NCBI RefSeq assembly: GCF_003852525.1
Contig: NZ_QAJL01000002.1
Span: 252,970 to 316,969, forward strand
DNA length: 64,000 nt
DNA from: Pedobacter sp. KBW06
GTDB lineage: Bacteria; Bacteroidota; Bacteroidia; Sphingobacteriales; Sphingobacteriaceae
Direction of reading: 5' to 3'
A program made the translations under genes and the position numbers. The first letter of the stretch is position 1; the number at the start of each line of letters is the position of its first letter. Shown in pieces: positions 31,987 through 42,991 of the stretch. The notes beneath the pieces were generated by a model. That model had not been told where the DNA came from. It searched no databases and saw only the letters and a program-made list of their open reading frames with translations.

Positions 31987-34900
31987 ATGACTAAAAACTC
32001 TACTCATCGTGTGCCGTTTCAAAAGCCATTAAAACACCTTGCCTTCGTATTGGTGCTGGCCATAACGCAACTGCCACAAATTCTTACAGCCGCAACTCCG
32101 GCAGAAGCAGTCCCCCCATTCCTGCAGGAAACTGTCACCATAAAAGGAACGGTTAAAGATGCAGGAGACGGGCAACCTTTACCTGGCGTTACCATTTCAA
32201 ATGATCAAAAGAAAGTTTTAGGAACGACCGATGGAAATGGCTTCTTTACAGTAAAAGTAATCAGGGGAACCCAAATCTCTTTTAATATGGTGGGGTATGA
32301 ACCTGCCAGACGCATGATTACTGTCGCAACCAATACCATGATGGTCAATATGAACAGTTCCAGTTCTGATCTGAATGAGGTCGTGGTTACCGCCTTAGGT
32401 ATCAAAAGACAAGAAAAAGCCCTGGGTTATTCGGTGACCAAGATCGATAGTAACCAGTTAACCGATGCTGTTTCCAACAACTGGACAGATGCTTTATCTG
32501 GTAAGGTTGCAGGCTTGAACCTCGTACGGTCTAATGGTGGCCCCGCGGCTTCCAATAAAATCATTTTACGTGGGGAAAATAACCTGACAGGCGACAACGA
32601 GGCCTTGATTGTACTGGATGGGGTGATCATTAACAATAGCGGTGGCCGTCGTACTGCAAATGCCTCGGATAATGTATATGGAACAGGGAGCGACAATATG
32701 CCTGCGGATTACGGCAGTAGTGTGAACGACATCAATCCCGAAGATATCGAAAGTGTAACCGTTCTGAAAGGCCCGGGAGCTGCAGCACTATATGGACAAC
32801 GGGGTGCCAATGGTGCCATCATTATCACCACCAAATCCGGAAATTCAAGGAAGCATAAAATGAACATTAAATTTACCTCAAATGGCTCCCTTGAATCTGT
32901 AAACCGCTGGCCAGACATGCAGTATGAATACGGGATGGGCCTGGATGGGCAGGCAGATTACGGATATGGCTCTTCAGCCAACAATGGAACAAGTTCTGCT
33001 TATGGACCAAAGTTTAACGGACAGCTGTTCTTTCAATATGACCCGGTTACGCAGACAAGGTCAACCGTGGCCACGCCCTGGGTACCTTATAAAAACCAGA
33101 TCAGAAACTTCTTTGAGGTCGGACAGAATCTAACAAACTCCTTAACTTTAGATGGGGGTTATAAGAATACTACCGCACGCTTTTCAATCACCAATCAGAA
33201 CAATACATGGATTGTTCCAAACACAGGTATGGAACGCACCTCTTTATCTCTGACGCTGAATTCAAAAGTAACTTCAAAGCTTTCCTTATCAGGAAAAATA
33301 AACTATACGAACAGGTTTAGCGACAACCTTCCGGGAAATGGATATGGCAACCAATCTTTAATGTACTGGTTTATATTCTGGCAGCCAAATGCTGATATGA
33401 ACTGGTTAAAGAACTACTGGGTCAACGGACAAGAAGGCCGGGCTATCAAATACCCATACAGCACATTTCCCGAAAACCCATATGCCATTGTAAATGAATT
33501 CATCAACAGAAGTGGCCGTAATGGCGCAACAGCAAATGTTCAGGCAAACTATCAGATCACTAAAGAATTAAGCCTTCAGTTATTGAGCTCCATTGATTTT
33601 GCGGCAGAAAAACGGGCTCAGGAACGTCCATGGGATGCGGGTACAAAAATGCCCCACGGTTCGTACCGCACCCAGGATATTTATTCTCAGGAAACAAACA
33701 ATCAGTTTTTAATCAGGTATGACAAGAAGCTAAAGAATGACCTGAATATCACGGCAACTGTGGGCGGTAGCCAAATAAGAAACAAATACAATAAAAAAGA
33801 CCTTAGGGCTGACGGACTTAAAATACCCGGTGATTATCGCTTAGATAACAATGAGTTTAAAATCATCTCTGTTCCGGATACGAGCAGATACAGGATCAAC
33901 AGCTTCTTTGGATTGCTGTCTGTAGGATATAAGAACTACCTGTACTTAGACGTCACCGCCCGTCAGGACTGGAATAGTGTACTTGCCACGCCAACACGTA
34001 CCGATAATGTAGGCTTTTTCTATCCTTCTGCCAGCATGAGTTTTGTGTTGTCAGACTTTTTTAAACTCCCTGCAGCATTTAGCTTTGCGAAGTTAAGGGC
34101 ATCAGTTTCGCAGGTCGGCAGCGGATCAAATATTCCTTACAGAACCTCGTATACTTACAGTCTTGCGGCCAACGGGACTTATCCCGACAGCGCATTAACA
34201 AATCCGGGATTACTTCCCAATCCAAATTTAAAACCACTTAAAACGAACACCTACGAATTCGGAACAGAAGTAAGGCTTTTCAAAAACCGCTTAGGCTTCG
34301 ATGTGGCCTATTATGTAGGGAATACTAAAAATCAAATCCTGACCAGGATTGTTGACCGCTCCACAGGTTATAATTCTGCAGTAATCAATGCCGGACAGGT
34401 CAATAACTCAGGACTTGAAGTAGCCATCAACGGTAAAATCCTGGAGCATAAAAAAGGGTTTAACTGGGGGGCGACTTTCACCTTCGCCACCAATAAAAAC
34501 AAGATTGTTTCCTTACCGGACAGCTCCATCATTATTGGAACGGGGCCTATTGCCGGCGGACAGATTGTGGCTAAGGTTGGTGGCAGCATGGGCGACATGT
34601 ATGGAAGAGGATACCAGCGCTCACCGGATGGACAAGTTATTTATGATGCGGTTACCGGCCTCGCAAAGATCACTTCCGATGTGGTGTATATTGGAAATAC
34701 CATCCCTAAATACAAACTGAGTATAGGAAATAACTTCAGCTATAAACAATTCAGTTTAAATGTACTATTTGATGCCCAGTTTGGCGCCATTGGTCATTCT
34801 TTACTGAATTATAAAATGGTTGAACAGGGTAAACTGACCAGTACACTTCCAGGCAGATATGCCGGTATTATTGGTAATGGGGTGGTTAAGAATGCAGATG

Positions 34901-35241
34901 GCAGCTATCGTAAAAACGATGTGGTAGCTTACGATATAGATGAATATTACCGTTCCCATATGGGTTCAGAAAATGCAGAAGGAAGCACCTTTAGTACCGA
35001 CTTTATTAAGTTTAGAGAAGCCAGTTTAAATTATAAGTTTAATCCTAAACGGATTCAGAATCTGGGCTTGTCTTCACTAACCGTAGGCCTATATGGACGT
35101 AACCTGTTTATCTGGTCGCCATGGCCAATGTTCGACCCCGAGTTTGGAACATTAAGCGGGTCTGATATCGTACGTGGTTTCGAAGTCGGACAATTCCCAT
35201 CTACAAGAACTATCGGTTTTAATTTAGTTATAGGGATTTAA
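31987..35241 (+). CDS. SusC-like TonB-dependent transporter
   Basis: This 1084-residue outer-membrane transporter has a signal region (LAFVLVLAITQLPQILTAAT), then a carboxypeptidase-regulatory-like domain at about 47-112 (TIKGTVKDAGDGQPLPGVTI), the SusC signature after it (LNEVVVTALGIKRQEKALGY), a plug with ADYGSSVNDINPEDIESVTV and GAAALYGQRGANGAIIITTK, and a barrel ending TIGFNLVIGI. SusC pairs with a SusD lipoprotein to import large or surface-bound nutrients. SusD follows after 10 nt. The neighbouring phospholipase C suggests that the cargo is an organophosphate or lipid-derived compound rather than a glycan; this is inferred. Confidence 0.95.
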   Translation: MTKNSTHRVPFQKPLKHLAFVLVLAITQLPQILTAATPAEAVPPFLQETVTIKGTVKDAGDGQPLPGVTISNDQKKVLGTTDGNGFFTVKVIRGTQISFNMVGYEPARRMITVATNTMMVNMNSSSSDLNEVVVTALGIKRQEKALGYSVTKIDSNQLTDAVSNNWTDALSGKVAGLNLVRSNGGPAASNKIILRGENNLTGDNEALIVLDGVIINNSGGRRTANASDNVYGTGSDNMPADYGSSVNDINPEDIESVTVLKGPGAAALYGQRGANGAIIITTKSGNSRKHKMNIKFTSNGSLESVNRWPDMQYEYGMGLDGQADYGYGSSANNGTSSAYGPKFNGQLFFQYDPVTQTRSTVATPWVPYKNQIRNFFEVGQNLTNSLTLDGGYKNTTARFSITNQNNTWIVPNTGMERTSLSLTLNSKVTSKLSLSGKINYTNRFSDNLPGNGYGNQSLMYWFIFWQPNADMNWLKNYWVNGQEGRAIKYPYSTFPENPYAIVNEFINRSGRNGATANVQANYQITKELSLQLLSSIDFAAEKRAQERPWDAGTKMPHGSYRTQDIYSQETNNQFLIRYDKKLKNDLNITATVGGSQIRNKYNKKDLRADGLKIPGDYRLDNNEFKIISVPDTSRYRINSFFGLLSVGYKNYLYLDVTARQDWNSVLATPTRTDNVGFFYPSASMSFVLSDFFKLPAAFSFAKLRASVSQVGSGSNIPYRTSYTYSLAANGTYPDSALTNPGLLPNPNLKPLKTNTYEFGTEVRLFKNRLGFDVAYYVGNTKNQILTRIVDRSTGYNSAVINAGQVNNSGLEVAINGKILEHKKGFNWGATFTFATNKNKIVSLPDSSIIIGTGPIAGGQIVAKVGGSMGDMYGRGYQRSPDGQVIYDAVTGLAKITSDVVYIGNTIPKYKLSIGNNFSYKQFSLNVLFDAQFGAIGHSLLNYKMVEQGKLTSTLPGRYAGIIGNGVVKNADGSYRKNDVVAYDIDEYYRSHMGSENAEGSTFSTDFIKFREASLNYKFNPKRIQNLGLSSLTVGLYGRNLFIWSPWPMFDPEFGTLSGSDIVRGFEVGQFPSTRTIGFNLVIGI

Positions 35242-35251
35242 TTTTATAAAG

Positions 35252-36814
35252 ATGAAAAATATTACATATAAAGTCCTTGGCGCTTTGCTGGTGTTTGCCA
35301 CTATTCTGCCTTCCTGCGACAAGGGATTTGAAGAGATTAACACAGATCCGATCAATATACTGGAAACCACTCCGGATAAGTTACTTGCGCCCGCGCTGGT
35401 AAATATCTTATCTGCAAACATGATGCGTAACCGGAATTTTAACAATGAACTGATGCAGGTTACGGTAAGTATCAGTGACGGAGACGCTACGGTATTCCGC
35501 TACGAATACCGACGTACCTTTTCCGATTATCTATGGAACGCCTGGTTTGTACAGGTCAACAATTTAAAGGACATTTATAAGCTTGCCGGGGAGCCGGAAA
35601 AGTTAAATAAATCTTACCAGGGAATTTCCCTGATTTCCCAGGCCTGGGTATTCAGTTTGCTGACCGACACTTATGGCGATGTCCCTTATTCAGAGGCAGG
35701 TCAGGGGAAAAGCGGACAGCTTCAACCTAAATTTGATGCCCAGAAAGACATCTACCTGGACTTGTTTAAGAAACTTGAAGAAGCGAATACTTTGCTGACA
35801 GCAGGTACTGCCATCACTAAAGAAAGTGATCCGGTATACAATGGCGATGTGGCCAAATGGCGCAAATTCGGAAACTCCCTGTATTTAAGGCTTTTACTTC
35901 GCATTTCCGAAAAATCAGATGTTTCGTCCTCCTGCATTGCCAAAATCAAAGAAATAGCGGAAACAAACAGCGCTTCCTATCCTACCATCAGTAATAATGC
36001 GGAATCTGCTACCATTAAATGGTCGGGAGAACCTGGAGTTGGTCCGTATGTTAACCCATATTACAATGGCGTAAGGGCCCAGGATTTCCGTGCAGCATCT
36101 ATGTGTAAGTTTTTCATGGACAACCTGAGGGACTGGCAGGATCCACGCATCAACCTGACTACCTATGCCAATGGCGGTGTTTCCTCAATTGGCATCAACC
36201 CTGGCAGCTCCGGTTTCTCAGGGGTGCCAAGTGGCTATAATGTAGGAGAAAATATAACCAGGCTCTCTTATTTCTATTCTTATGAGCAGTTGATTTCAAA
36301 TGTAGTGGCAGGATCGAGGTCAATGCAGCAATCGCCCCTGACAGGGATTCTCATGAATTATGCGGAACTCCAGTTTATCCTGGCAGAAGCAGCGGCGAAA
36401 GGATGGATCAGCGGAGCGGCAGAGGGTTATTACTATAAAGGTATGGCAAATTCTATCAATTACTGGTCGCCTAAATTCCCTGCTGACCCTAATAACGCTG
36501 TATTTAAAGCCTACGTTACCAATGCCGAACTGGAATGGAATGCGGGAGGATCAATGGAGGATAAAATGGAACAGATCCATCTCCAGAAATATTACGCATT
36601 GTTCATGGTCGATATGCAGCAGTGGTTTGAATATCGCCGTACCAGTCACCCCATCCTTCCCTTAGGCCCAGGGCTAAAAAATAACCGCGAAATGCCGGCA
36701 AGAATGGCCTATCCGGTTTACGTGCAATCGGCCAATCCAGGCAATTATAACCTGGCAGTTGCCAATCAGGGTGGCGATGAAATAAATACTAAAGTCTGGT
36801 GGCAGAAACGCTAA
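35252..36814 (+). CDS. SusD/RagB-like surface lipoprotein
   Basis: This 520-residue lipoprotein has signal MKNITYKVLGALLVFATILP with Cys 22 as lipid anchor, followed by DKGFEEINTDP. This is the typical opening of the SusD group labelled RagB/SusD-like (SusD/SusD2 type). TPR-like helices contain YQGISLISQAWVFSLLTDTY and GDVPYSEAGQG, and the C-terminal half has LTGILMNYAELQFILAEAAA and a canonical end (NTKVWWQKR). It caps the SusC barrel and binds cargo. It is co-transcribed with SusC (10-nt gap) and the DUF5689 gene (28-nt gap). Confidence 0.94.
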   Translation: MKNITYKVLGALLVFATILPSCDKGFEEINTDPINILETTPDKLLAPALVNILSANMMRNRNFNNELMQVTVSISDGDATVFRYEYRRTFSDYLWNAWFVQVNNLKDIYKLAGEPEKLNKSYQGISLISQAWVFSLLTDTYGDVPYSEAGQGKSGQLQPKFDAQKDIYLDLFKKLEEANTLLTAGTAITKESDPVYNGDVAKWRKFGNSLYLRLLLRISEKSDVSSSCIAKIKEIAETNSASYPTISNNAESATIKWSGEPGVGPYVNPYYNGVRAQDFRAASMCKFFMDNLRDWQDPRINLTTYANGGVSSIGINPGSSGFSGVPSGYNVGENITRLSYFYSYEQLISNVVAGSRSMQQSPLTGILMNYAELQFILAEAAAKGWISGAAEGYYYKGMANSINYWSPKFPADPNNAVFKAYVTNAELEWNAGGSMEDKMEQIHLQKYYALFMVDMQQWFEYRRTSHPILPLGPGLKNNREMPARMAYPVYVQSANPGNYNLAVANQGGDEINTKVWWQKR

Positions 36815-36842
36815 TGTAACCGGCTACACCAATTAAAAAAAT

Positions 36843-38453
36843 ATGGACATGAAACAGATATTATATAACAGTCTCATTCTACTTTCCGCAGTGCTGACCT
36901 GGTCTGGATGTAAACAGGATTTAAACTACCCGGGAGGAGAAGTGTATGCTTTTTTCCCACTACTGGATCTGAGAGGTGTTTATAAAGGCACCGATCTTAC
37001 CCTGAACAAACAAAATATGCTTGGTTCGACCAAAATAGAAGGTACGGTCATATCTGATCACTCAGGGAAAAATTTACCAGCAGGCCTCCTGGTGATCGAA
37101 TCCAACAGGCGCATTGGTCTCATCAGAGGGATTTCCATACCTATTGGCGCCGCCGCCGTCGCTTATATGCCCGGCGATTCACTTCATATTGACGTAGAAG
37201 GAGCAGTCTTAAAGCGGGTAGACGGAATTCTTCAGATCACCGGTATTCCGGTAACGGCAATTACTAAAATCGCTTCAAATGTAAAAGTGCCTAAGAACAG
37301 GGTCGCCAGCAGCGACATCATTGCAAACCCGGACGACTATGAAAGCACACTGGTTGCAGTTGTAAAAGCAGGCTTTGTGCCCTCTGTATTGCCAACGGAT
37401 GTTTACTCCGGCGATAAAATCATTAATGACGGGTTCGGCGCAATGACGTTACATACAGAAACCGGGGCCACATTTGCCGGCACAAGCGGACTTTCTTTCA
37501 ATGCGGTTTATTACGGAATTCCTTTCAATAAAGAAATTGAGGGTAAACTTGTGCCACAACACCGCATACGTACCATCAATGATGTTAAAGTACTCAGCTC
37601 GGTCCCTGAAATAGCAGACATTATTATCACCGGCTTTTATCCGGACCCTATAGAAAACCCGGATACAGATCACGAGTATATGCAGTTTATGGCAACCAGG
37701 GATATTGACTTTTCAGTAAGCCCTTTCTCTGTAGTGACCACCAATAATGCAGGGGCAACAAACCCTACAGGATTTCCTACACAGGGCTGGGCAACCGGAA
37801 CCCTGGCAACATCTGGAAGTTCAAGAACTTTTAAATTCAACCTGACCACAGGCAAAGTAAGTAAAGGAGAGTTCTTTTATGTGGGTGGTGCCGGTAGAAA
37901 AATAAGCGGCATTAACTCTACAGACATTTCAAGCTCCAAATGGATCCGCTTCTTTGACTATTCGAAGATCAAAGGAGATGGTTTTGGCCGCAGTACAACC
38001 AATTTATTGGCCAATAGCGGTAATTCCTCTGGCTTTGCTGTATTTAAGGGGACAACCGTAGATGTAAATACAGTGCCTGTTGATGTGATATTTGTGGATG
38101 ACGGCGGCAGCATTTATAACGGTATTGCAGCGGCACCTGTTGGTTATAAAATTGCCAATACAGATTTCTACGACAAAGTGGACCTTTTATCCGACAATAC
38201 ACCATTGACGCCTACCCCTTACTTCCTGAGCGGCGACAATAAAAGGGCTTTAATCTACCCTCCCGGAGATGCAGGTTATTTCATTAAGCTCGGCGGCATT
38301 TACAATCCGGCTTTAGGCAAATGGATGAAAGCAAGGCGTCAGGTTGCGTTCCCATTACCTAAAAGTGCACAACTTAGCGTGATTGAGGGATTGTTTCCTG
38401 AAAAAGGATATGAAGGCTTTCCTGATGGGTATCCGGCAACACAACTGCAGTAA
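36843..38453 (+). CDS. DUF5689-containing surface lipoprotein
   Basis: This 536-residue protein has a lipoprotein signal (QILYNSLILLSAVLTWSGC) and a DUF5689 domain at about 50-255 (IEGTVISDHSGKNLPAGLLV, VAYMPGDSLHIDVEGAVLKR), an OB-like beta fold. It continues with beta-rich segments (WIRFFDYSKIKGDGFGRSTT). DUF5689 proteins are frequent third members of SusCD operons and are thought to be accessory surface binders. No enzymatic motif is seen. The gene closes the operon, and a hairpin follows 24 nt later. Confidence 0.85.
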   Translation: MDMKQILYNSLILLSAVLTWSGCKQDLNYPGGEVYAFFPLLDLRGVYKGTDLTLNKQNMLGSTKIEGTVISDHSGKNLPAGLLVIESNRRIGLIRGISIPIGAAAVAYMPGDSLHIDVEGAVLKRVDGILQITGIPVTAITKIASNVKVPKNRVASSDIIANPDDYESTLVAVVKAGFVPSVLPTDVYSGDKIINDGFGAMTLHTETGATFAGTSGLSFNAVYYGIPFNKEIEGKLVPQHRIRTINDVKVLSSVPEIADIIITGFYPDPIENPDTDHEYMQFMATRDIDFSVSPFSVVTTNNAGATNPTGFPTQGWATGTLATSGSSRTFKFNLTTGKVSKGEFFYVGGAGRKISGINSTDISSSKWIRFFDYSKIKGDGFGRSTTNLLANSGNSSGFAVFKGTTVDVNTVPVDVIFVDDGGSIYNGIAAAPVGYKIANTDFYDKVDLLSDNTPLTPTPYFLSGDNKRALIYPPGDAGYFIKLGGIYNPALGKWMKARRQVAFPLPKSAQLSVIEGLFPEKGYEGFPDGYPATQLQ

Positions 38454-38477
38454 TACCTGCTAAATAATGTGATTTGT

Positions 38478-38515
38478 ACCTAAAGGAAGTTTTAAATCAA
38501 AGGCTTCCTTTAGGT
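38478..38515 (+). terminator. Terminator between DUF5689 and amidase genes
   Basis: A perfect 12-bp stem ACCTAAAGGAAG / CTTCCTTTAGGT with a 14-nt loop in the gap between convergent genes. Confidence 0.7.
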
Positions 38516-38536
38516 ATATCAGGATAATCCCAATGA

Positions 38537-40144
38537 TCAGTCGTTATAACGCTGAGGTCCTTTCCTGATTGGTTGTATCTTTTCCCAGGCAGCGCCAAGC
38601 TCAAGTAATTTACACTCTTCGAATGGCCTGGCTATAAAAGTTAAAGCCATTGGCTGCCCTTCTGAGTCATATCCCATTGGCAAACACATAGCAGGGTATT
38701 TAGCTACGGCGGCTTCAAATGCATTGTAATTATTAACAGATAAAATTACATCCAGTTGATCTTTGCTGAAAACGCGATCTAAGAAACCTCTGCTTTTTGC
38801 AATTATACTCCTTCTGATTTCCTCTACTTTGATCGATAACGTAGTATCTTTCAAAGCTAGTTCCAGTTGCGCTTGTCCATAAGGAGCATTCAGGGCCATG
38901 TTCTGCTGATTGAAAGCAAGCACATCTCCTAAAGATCTGATCTTTATATTTCTCTTACCATATACTTTGAAATATTTAATCAGATCCTGTTTAAGATCAT
39001 CTTTTAAAATCAGGCCGAAATCATTTCCGGATATCCCTGAGGGCTTCAAATCAATTTCCAGCATCGTAGCTCCTGCCTCCTTCAGTTTGGCTACAGCCTG
39101 AGCATACAAAGGAATGTTTAAATATTCCTTTATTACCCCAATTTTTTTGCTGGTTAATACTGCCGGACTTAAATTTTCAGGGCAAGAACCCACTTCGTTA
39201 AGTCCAACGCTCTCCGCATCATTTTTATCTTTCCCCAGCATGGCAGATAATAGAATTGCATTATCAATCACAGATTTTGTGATCGGCCCCGGAGTATCAA
39301 ATGTAGAAGACAAAGGAATAATGCCACTTCTGCTTAAAAGACCCAAGGTTGGTTTTAACCCAACAACTGAATTCTGACTTGAAGGAGAAAGAATTGATCC
39401 CGCTGTTTCCGTTCCGATAGCTGCCACTGCATAATTGGCCGCAACCGCGACAGCACTCCCTGAACTCGAACCTCCCGTATCAAATGTTCCCGGACCATAG
39501 GGATTCAGGGTATGCCCTCCGACACCTGAATATCCGGAAGGACAATCCAGACAAAAAAAGTAAGCCCATTCGCTCAGGTTGACTTTCCCTAATATTAATG
39601 CCCCATGCGCTTTCAGTTGTTTTACAATAAAAGCATCGGTAGTCTGGTTTTCCGCAAGAGCCAGTGCACCTGCAGTTGTGTTCATGTTTTCCGCACCGAT
39701 ATTATCTTTTAATAAGACCGGCATACCGAAAATTCCATGAATATGTTTATTCCCTTTCGATTGCAAATCCCGCGCTCTCGCCTCTTTCAGCACATTAGGA
39801 TTCAGATCAATTACCGCATGTAAAGAGCTACCTGCAGATGTTTCGTATTTTGAGATGCGATAAAGATAAAACAAAGTCAATTCTTCGTAAGAAAGTTTAC
39901 CTTCCTGAACAGCTTTCTGTATTTCAGGTATGCTTCTGTCAAAAATAAACGGCTTCAACTGTCGATATTTCTGATCTGAAAAATTCACCAGGGCAGCCCT
40001 GAGTACCCCTTCCATCTGGGGATGCTTTAGTGTCCGGGACTGAATCTGGTCAAACCTCTTCTCCTTTTCGGCTGTCTGCGCAAACAAAGCATTAGAGAGC
40101 ATAACCGCAATAATAAATGTAAATACAACTTTTGAACGATACAT
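38537..40144 (-). CDS. Exported amidase-signature enzyme
   Basis: This 535-residue amidase of the GatA/fatty-acid-amide-hydrolase superfamily has a signal peptide (VVFTFIIAVMLSNALFAQ), which rules out a GatA role. The Ser-Ser-Lys catalytic set is visible: Lys in MPVLLKDNIG, and the Gly/Ser-rich motif GGSSSGSAVAVAANYAVAAI followed by GTETAGSI. The periplasmic substrate is unknown; candidates are amides from peptides, peptidoglycan or lipid metabolism. It is a single gene, convergent with the SusCD-DUF5689 operon and divergent from purH. Confidence 0.9.
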   Translation of the reverse strand: MYRSKVVFTFIIAVMLSNALFAQTAEKEKRFDQIQSRTLKHPQMEGVLRAALVNFSDQKYRQLKPFIFDRSIPEIQKAVQEGKLSYEELTLFYLYRISKYETSAGSSLHAVIDLNPNVLKEARARDLQSKGNKHIHGIFGMPVLLKDNIGAENMNTTAGALALAENQTTDAFIVKQLKAHGALILGKVNLSEWAYFFCLDCPSGYSGVGGHTLNPYGPGTFDTGGSSSGSAVAVAANYAVAAIGTETAGSILSPSSQNSVVGLKPTLGLLSRSGIIPLSSTFDTPGPITKSVIDNAILLSAMLGKDKNDAESVGLNEVGSCPENLSPAVLTSKKIGVIKEYLNIPLYAQAVAKLKEAGATMLEIDLKPSGISGNDFGLILKDDLKQDLIKYFKVYGKRNIKIRSLGDVLAFNQQNMALNAPYGQAQLELALKDTTLSIKVEEIRRSIIAKSRGFLDRVFSKDQLDVILSVNNYNAFEAAVAKYPAMCLPMGYDSEGQPMALTFIARPFEECKLLELGAAWEKIQPIRKGPQRYND

Positions 40145-40289
40145 ATAATTTTAAATTAAACACCTCTGAGACAGCAGCAAATGTAACACAAGGCGTACTA
40201 TTCCACGACAGGTTTCAGCAGATTTTCAGGAAAAATATTCTACAATTAACACAAAGATGTATTTCAGTTAAAAACACCGTAAATAAGCA

Positions 40290-40320
40290 TTTGACATTAA
40301 AAGAAAAATGGGTACTTTTG
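40290..40320 (+). promoter_or_regulatory. purH promoter
   Basis: -33 TTTG at 40290-40293 and -7 TACTTTTG at 40313-40320, separated by exactly 19 nt, form an ideal Bacteroidota promoter. The start would be near 40327. It therefore lies downstream of the first in-frame ATG at 40308, and translation must begin at 40341. Confidence 0.82.
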
Positions 40321-40340
40321 CGGCTCAAAATTTTTCTCTA

Positions 40341-41867
40341 ATGAGTCAATCGATAAAGATCAAAAACGCTTTAATTTCAGTTTATTACAAGGATGGTTTA
40401 GAACCTTTAGTTCGCCTGTTAGCTAAACAGGGTGTCCAGTTATTTTCTACTGGTGGTACCGAACAATTTATAAAAGACCTAAACCTCCCGGTTACAGCGG
40501 TCGAAGACCTTACAGGTTATCCTTCAATTTTAGGTGGAAGGGTAAAAACATTACACCCTAAAGTTTTTGGTGGTATTTTAAACAGAAGAGGACTGGATTC
40601 AGATCAGCAACAGATCAATGAATATGAGATCCCTGAAATCGACCTGGTTATTGTCGACCTGTATCCGTTTGAAGAAACCCTGAAAGCAGGTGGCACTGAA
40701 GAAGAAATCATCGAAAAGATTGACATCGGTGGAATCTCCCTGATCAGAGCAGCTGCAAAGAACTTCAACGACGTAGTTATCCTTGCTTCAAAAGACGACT
40801 ACAGCAACTTACAACAACAATTAGAAGAACAAAACGGAGAAACGACTTTAGCACAACGTAAAGCGTATGCTAAAAAAGCATTCCATACTTCTTCACACTA
40901 CGATACGGCCATCTTCAACTATTTCAATACGGAAGAACCGCTTAATGTATTCAAACAGAGCTTAAACACTGCACAAACATTAAGATATGGCGAAAACCCA
41001 CACCAGCAGGGTGTATTTTATGGCGATTTAAATGCCATGTTCACGAAATTGAACGGTAAAGAGCTTTCTTATAACAACCTGGTTGATGTAGATGCTGCTG
41101 TAGCTTTAATCGATGAATTCGAAGAGCCTACTTTTGCCATCTTAAAACATACCAATGCCTGTGGTGTTGCTTCCAGAACAACGATCAAAGAAGCATGGGA
41201 TATCGCCCTGGCCTGTGATCCTGTTTCTGCATTCGGTGGTGTCCTGATCGCTAACCGCGAGATTGACCTGGCTACGGCTACAGAAATCAACAAACTCTTT
41301 TTCGAGGTATTGATCGCTCCTTCTTATCAGCCGGAAGCTGTTGAATTGTTCCGCGCTAAAAAGAACAGGGTCATCTTGCAGAGAAACGACGTAGAACTGA
41401 GCAAAAAACAATTCAAGACCTTATTAAATGGTGTTATCGAACAAGATAAAGACCTGATCATTGAAAACACTGACCAGATGGTGGCCGTTACGGAGAAAGC
41501 ACCTACAGCAGAAGAACTGAAAGATCTTTTCTTTGCCAATAAGATCGTTAAGCATACTAAATCTAATACCATTGTATTTGTGAAGAACAACCAGTTGCTA
41601 TCAAGCGGTGTGGGTCAGACGTCAAGAGTAGACGCTTTGAAACAAGCCATCGTTAAAGCAAACGCGTTCAACTTTGCACTGGAAGGTTCAGTAATGGCAT
41701 CTGATGCTTTCTTCCCATTCCCTGACTGTGTAGAAATTGCTGCTGAAGCAGGTATCACTGCCGTTTTACAACCAGGTGGTTCCATTAAAGATGCAGACTC
41801 CATCAATATGGCAAATGAGAAAGGCATCGCCATGGTTACCACGGGTATTAGACATTTTAAGCACTAA
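40341..41867 (+). CDS. purH: Bifunctional AICAR transformylase / IMP cyclohydrolase
   Basis: This 508-residue enzyme performs the last two steps of IMP synthesis. The N-terminal MGS-like cyclohydrolase domain (about 1-190) has [20 protein letters not shown] and [12 protein letters not shown]. The C-terminal transformylase domain has [15 protein letters not shown], the catalytic [25 protein letters not shown] and a [19 protein letters not shown] end. The start at 40341 ([12 protein letters not shown]) is set by the promoter. mreB follows after 87 nt on the same strand. Confidence 0.97.
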   Translation: MSQSIKIKNALISVYYKDGLEPLVRLLAKQGVQLFSTGGTEQFIKDLNLPVTAVEDLTGYPSILGGRVKTLHPKVFGGILNRRGLDSDQQQINEYEIPEIDLVIVDLYPFEETLKAGGTEEEIIEKIDIGGISLIRAAAKNFNDVVILASKDDYSNLQQQLEEQNGETTLAQRKAYAKKAFHTSSHYDTAIFNYFNTEEPLNVFKQSLNTAQTLRYGENPHQQGVFYGDLNAMFTKLNGKELSYNNLVDVDAAVALIDEFEEPTFAILKHTNACGVASRTTIKEAWDIALACDPVSAFGGVLIANREIDLATATEINKLFFEVLIAPSYQPEAVELFRAKKNRVILQRNDVELSKKQFKTLLNGVIEQDKDLIIENTDQMVAVTEKAPTAEELKDLFFANKIVKHTKSNTIVFVKNNQLLSSGVGQTSRVDALKQAIVKANAFNFALEGSVMASDAFFPFPDCVEIAAEAGITAVLQPGGSIKDADSINMANEKGIAMVTTGIRHFKH

Positions 41868-41954
41868 TTTATTTAACTGCGAATACAATAAAAAGACGTA
41901 GTTTTACATTACTATAGTATACAGAATTTTTAATACTTAAATTATCACCTATAA

Positions 41955-42977
41955 ATGGGTTTATTTAATTGGTTTACACAAGAGGTAGCTATCGACTTAG
42001 GTACGGCTAACACTCTGATTATACATAATGACAAAGTAGTGGTAGATGAACCTTCCATCGTTGCTTTTGACAGACAAACAAACAAAATTATCGCTATTGG
42101 CCGACAAGCCATGCAAATGGAAGGTAAGACGCACGACAACATCCGGACAGTAAGGCCATTGAAAGATGGTGTAATTGCTGATTTCAACGCCGCAGAAGCG
42201 ATGATCAAAGGTATGATCCGCATGCTGAACGGTGGTAAAGGATGGATGTTCCCTTCTTTGAGAATGGTCATTTGTATTCCTTCCGGAATTACTGAGGTAG
42301 AGAAACGTGCGGTAAGGGATTCAGCGGAAATCGCGGGAGCTAAAGAAGTTTACCTGATTCATGAGCCAATGGCAGCTGCTGTAGGGATCGGAATCGACGT
42401 AGAAGAACCAATGGGTAACATGATCATCGATATAGGTGGTGGTACTACTGAGATCGCTGTAATCGCTTTGTCAGGGATCGTATGTGACCAGTCTATCCGC
42501 GTTGCGGGAGATAACTTCGACTCGGACATCGTAAATTACATCCGTCGTCAGCACAACATCATGATCGGTGACCGTACTGCGGAGAAAATCAAGATCGAAG
42601 TTGGGGCAGCATTACCTGAGTTAACGGATCCACCTGCAGACTTTGCAGTTCAGGGAAGAGATCTGATGACCGGTGTTCCAAAACAAATCACCGTTTCCTA
42701 TACTGAAATTGCACACTGCTTAGATAAATCCATTTCAAAAATCGAAGAAGCCATCCTGAAAGCGTTAGAGATTACGCCACCGGAACTTTCTGCGGATATT
42801 TACCAGACTGGTATCTATTTAACAGGTGGTGGTGCATTACTTCGCGGTTTGGATAAACGTGTAGCTGCAAAAACAAAACTTCCTGTACATGTTGCCGAAG
42901 ATCCGCTTCGTGCAGTAGTACGTGGAACGGGAATCGCTTTAAAGAACATTGGCGGTTATAAATTCTTAATGCAATAA
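41955..42977 (+). CDS. mreB: Rod shape-determining protein MreB
   Basis: This 340-residue bacterial actin polymerises under the inner membrane and positions the elongasome. It has the phosphate-1 loop (IDLGTANTLIIHNDKVVVDE), phosphate-2 (MIIDIGGGTTEIAVIAL) and adenosine motifs (TGIYLTGGGALLRGLDKRV). The N-terminal MGLFNWFTQEVAIDL includes an amphipathic membrane-binding stretch. It is first in the order mreB-mreC-mreD-mrdA-rodA. A 101-nt gap with a branched inverted repeat separates it from mreC. Confidence 0.97.
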   Translation: MGLFNWFTQEVAIDLGTANTLIIHNDKVVVDEPSIVAFDRQTNKIIAIGRQAMQMEGKTHDNIRTVRPLKDGVIADFNAAEAMIKGMIRMLNGGKGWMFPSLRMVICIPSGITEVEKRAVRDSAEIAGAKEVYLIHEPMAAAVGIGIDVEEPMGNMIIDIGGGTTEIAVIALSGIVCDQSIRVAGDNFDSDIVNYIRRQHNIMIGDRTAEKIKIEVGAALPELTDPPADFAVQGRDLMTGVPKQITVSYTEIAHCLDKSISKIEEAILKALEITPPELSADIYQTGIYLTGGGALLRGLDKRVAAKTKLPVHVAEDPLRAVVRGTGIALKNIGGYKFLMQ

Positions 42978-42991
42978 GCGTCCTGAGTTTG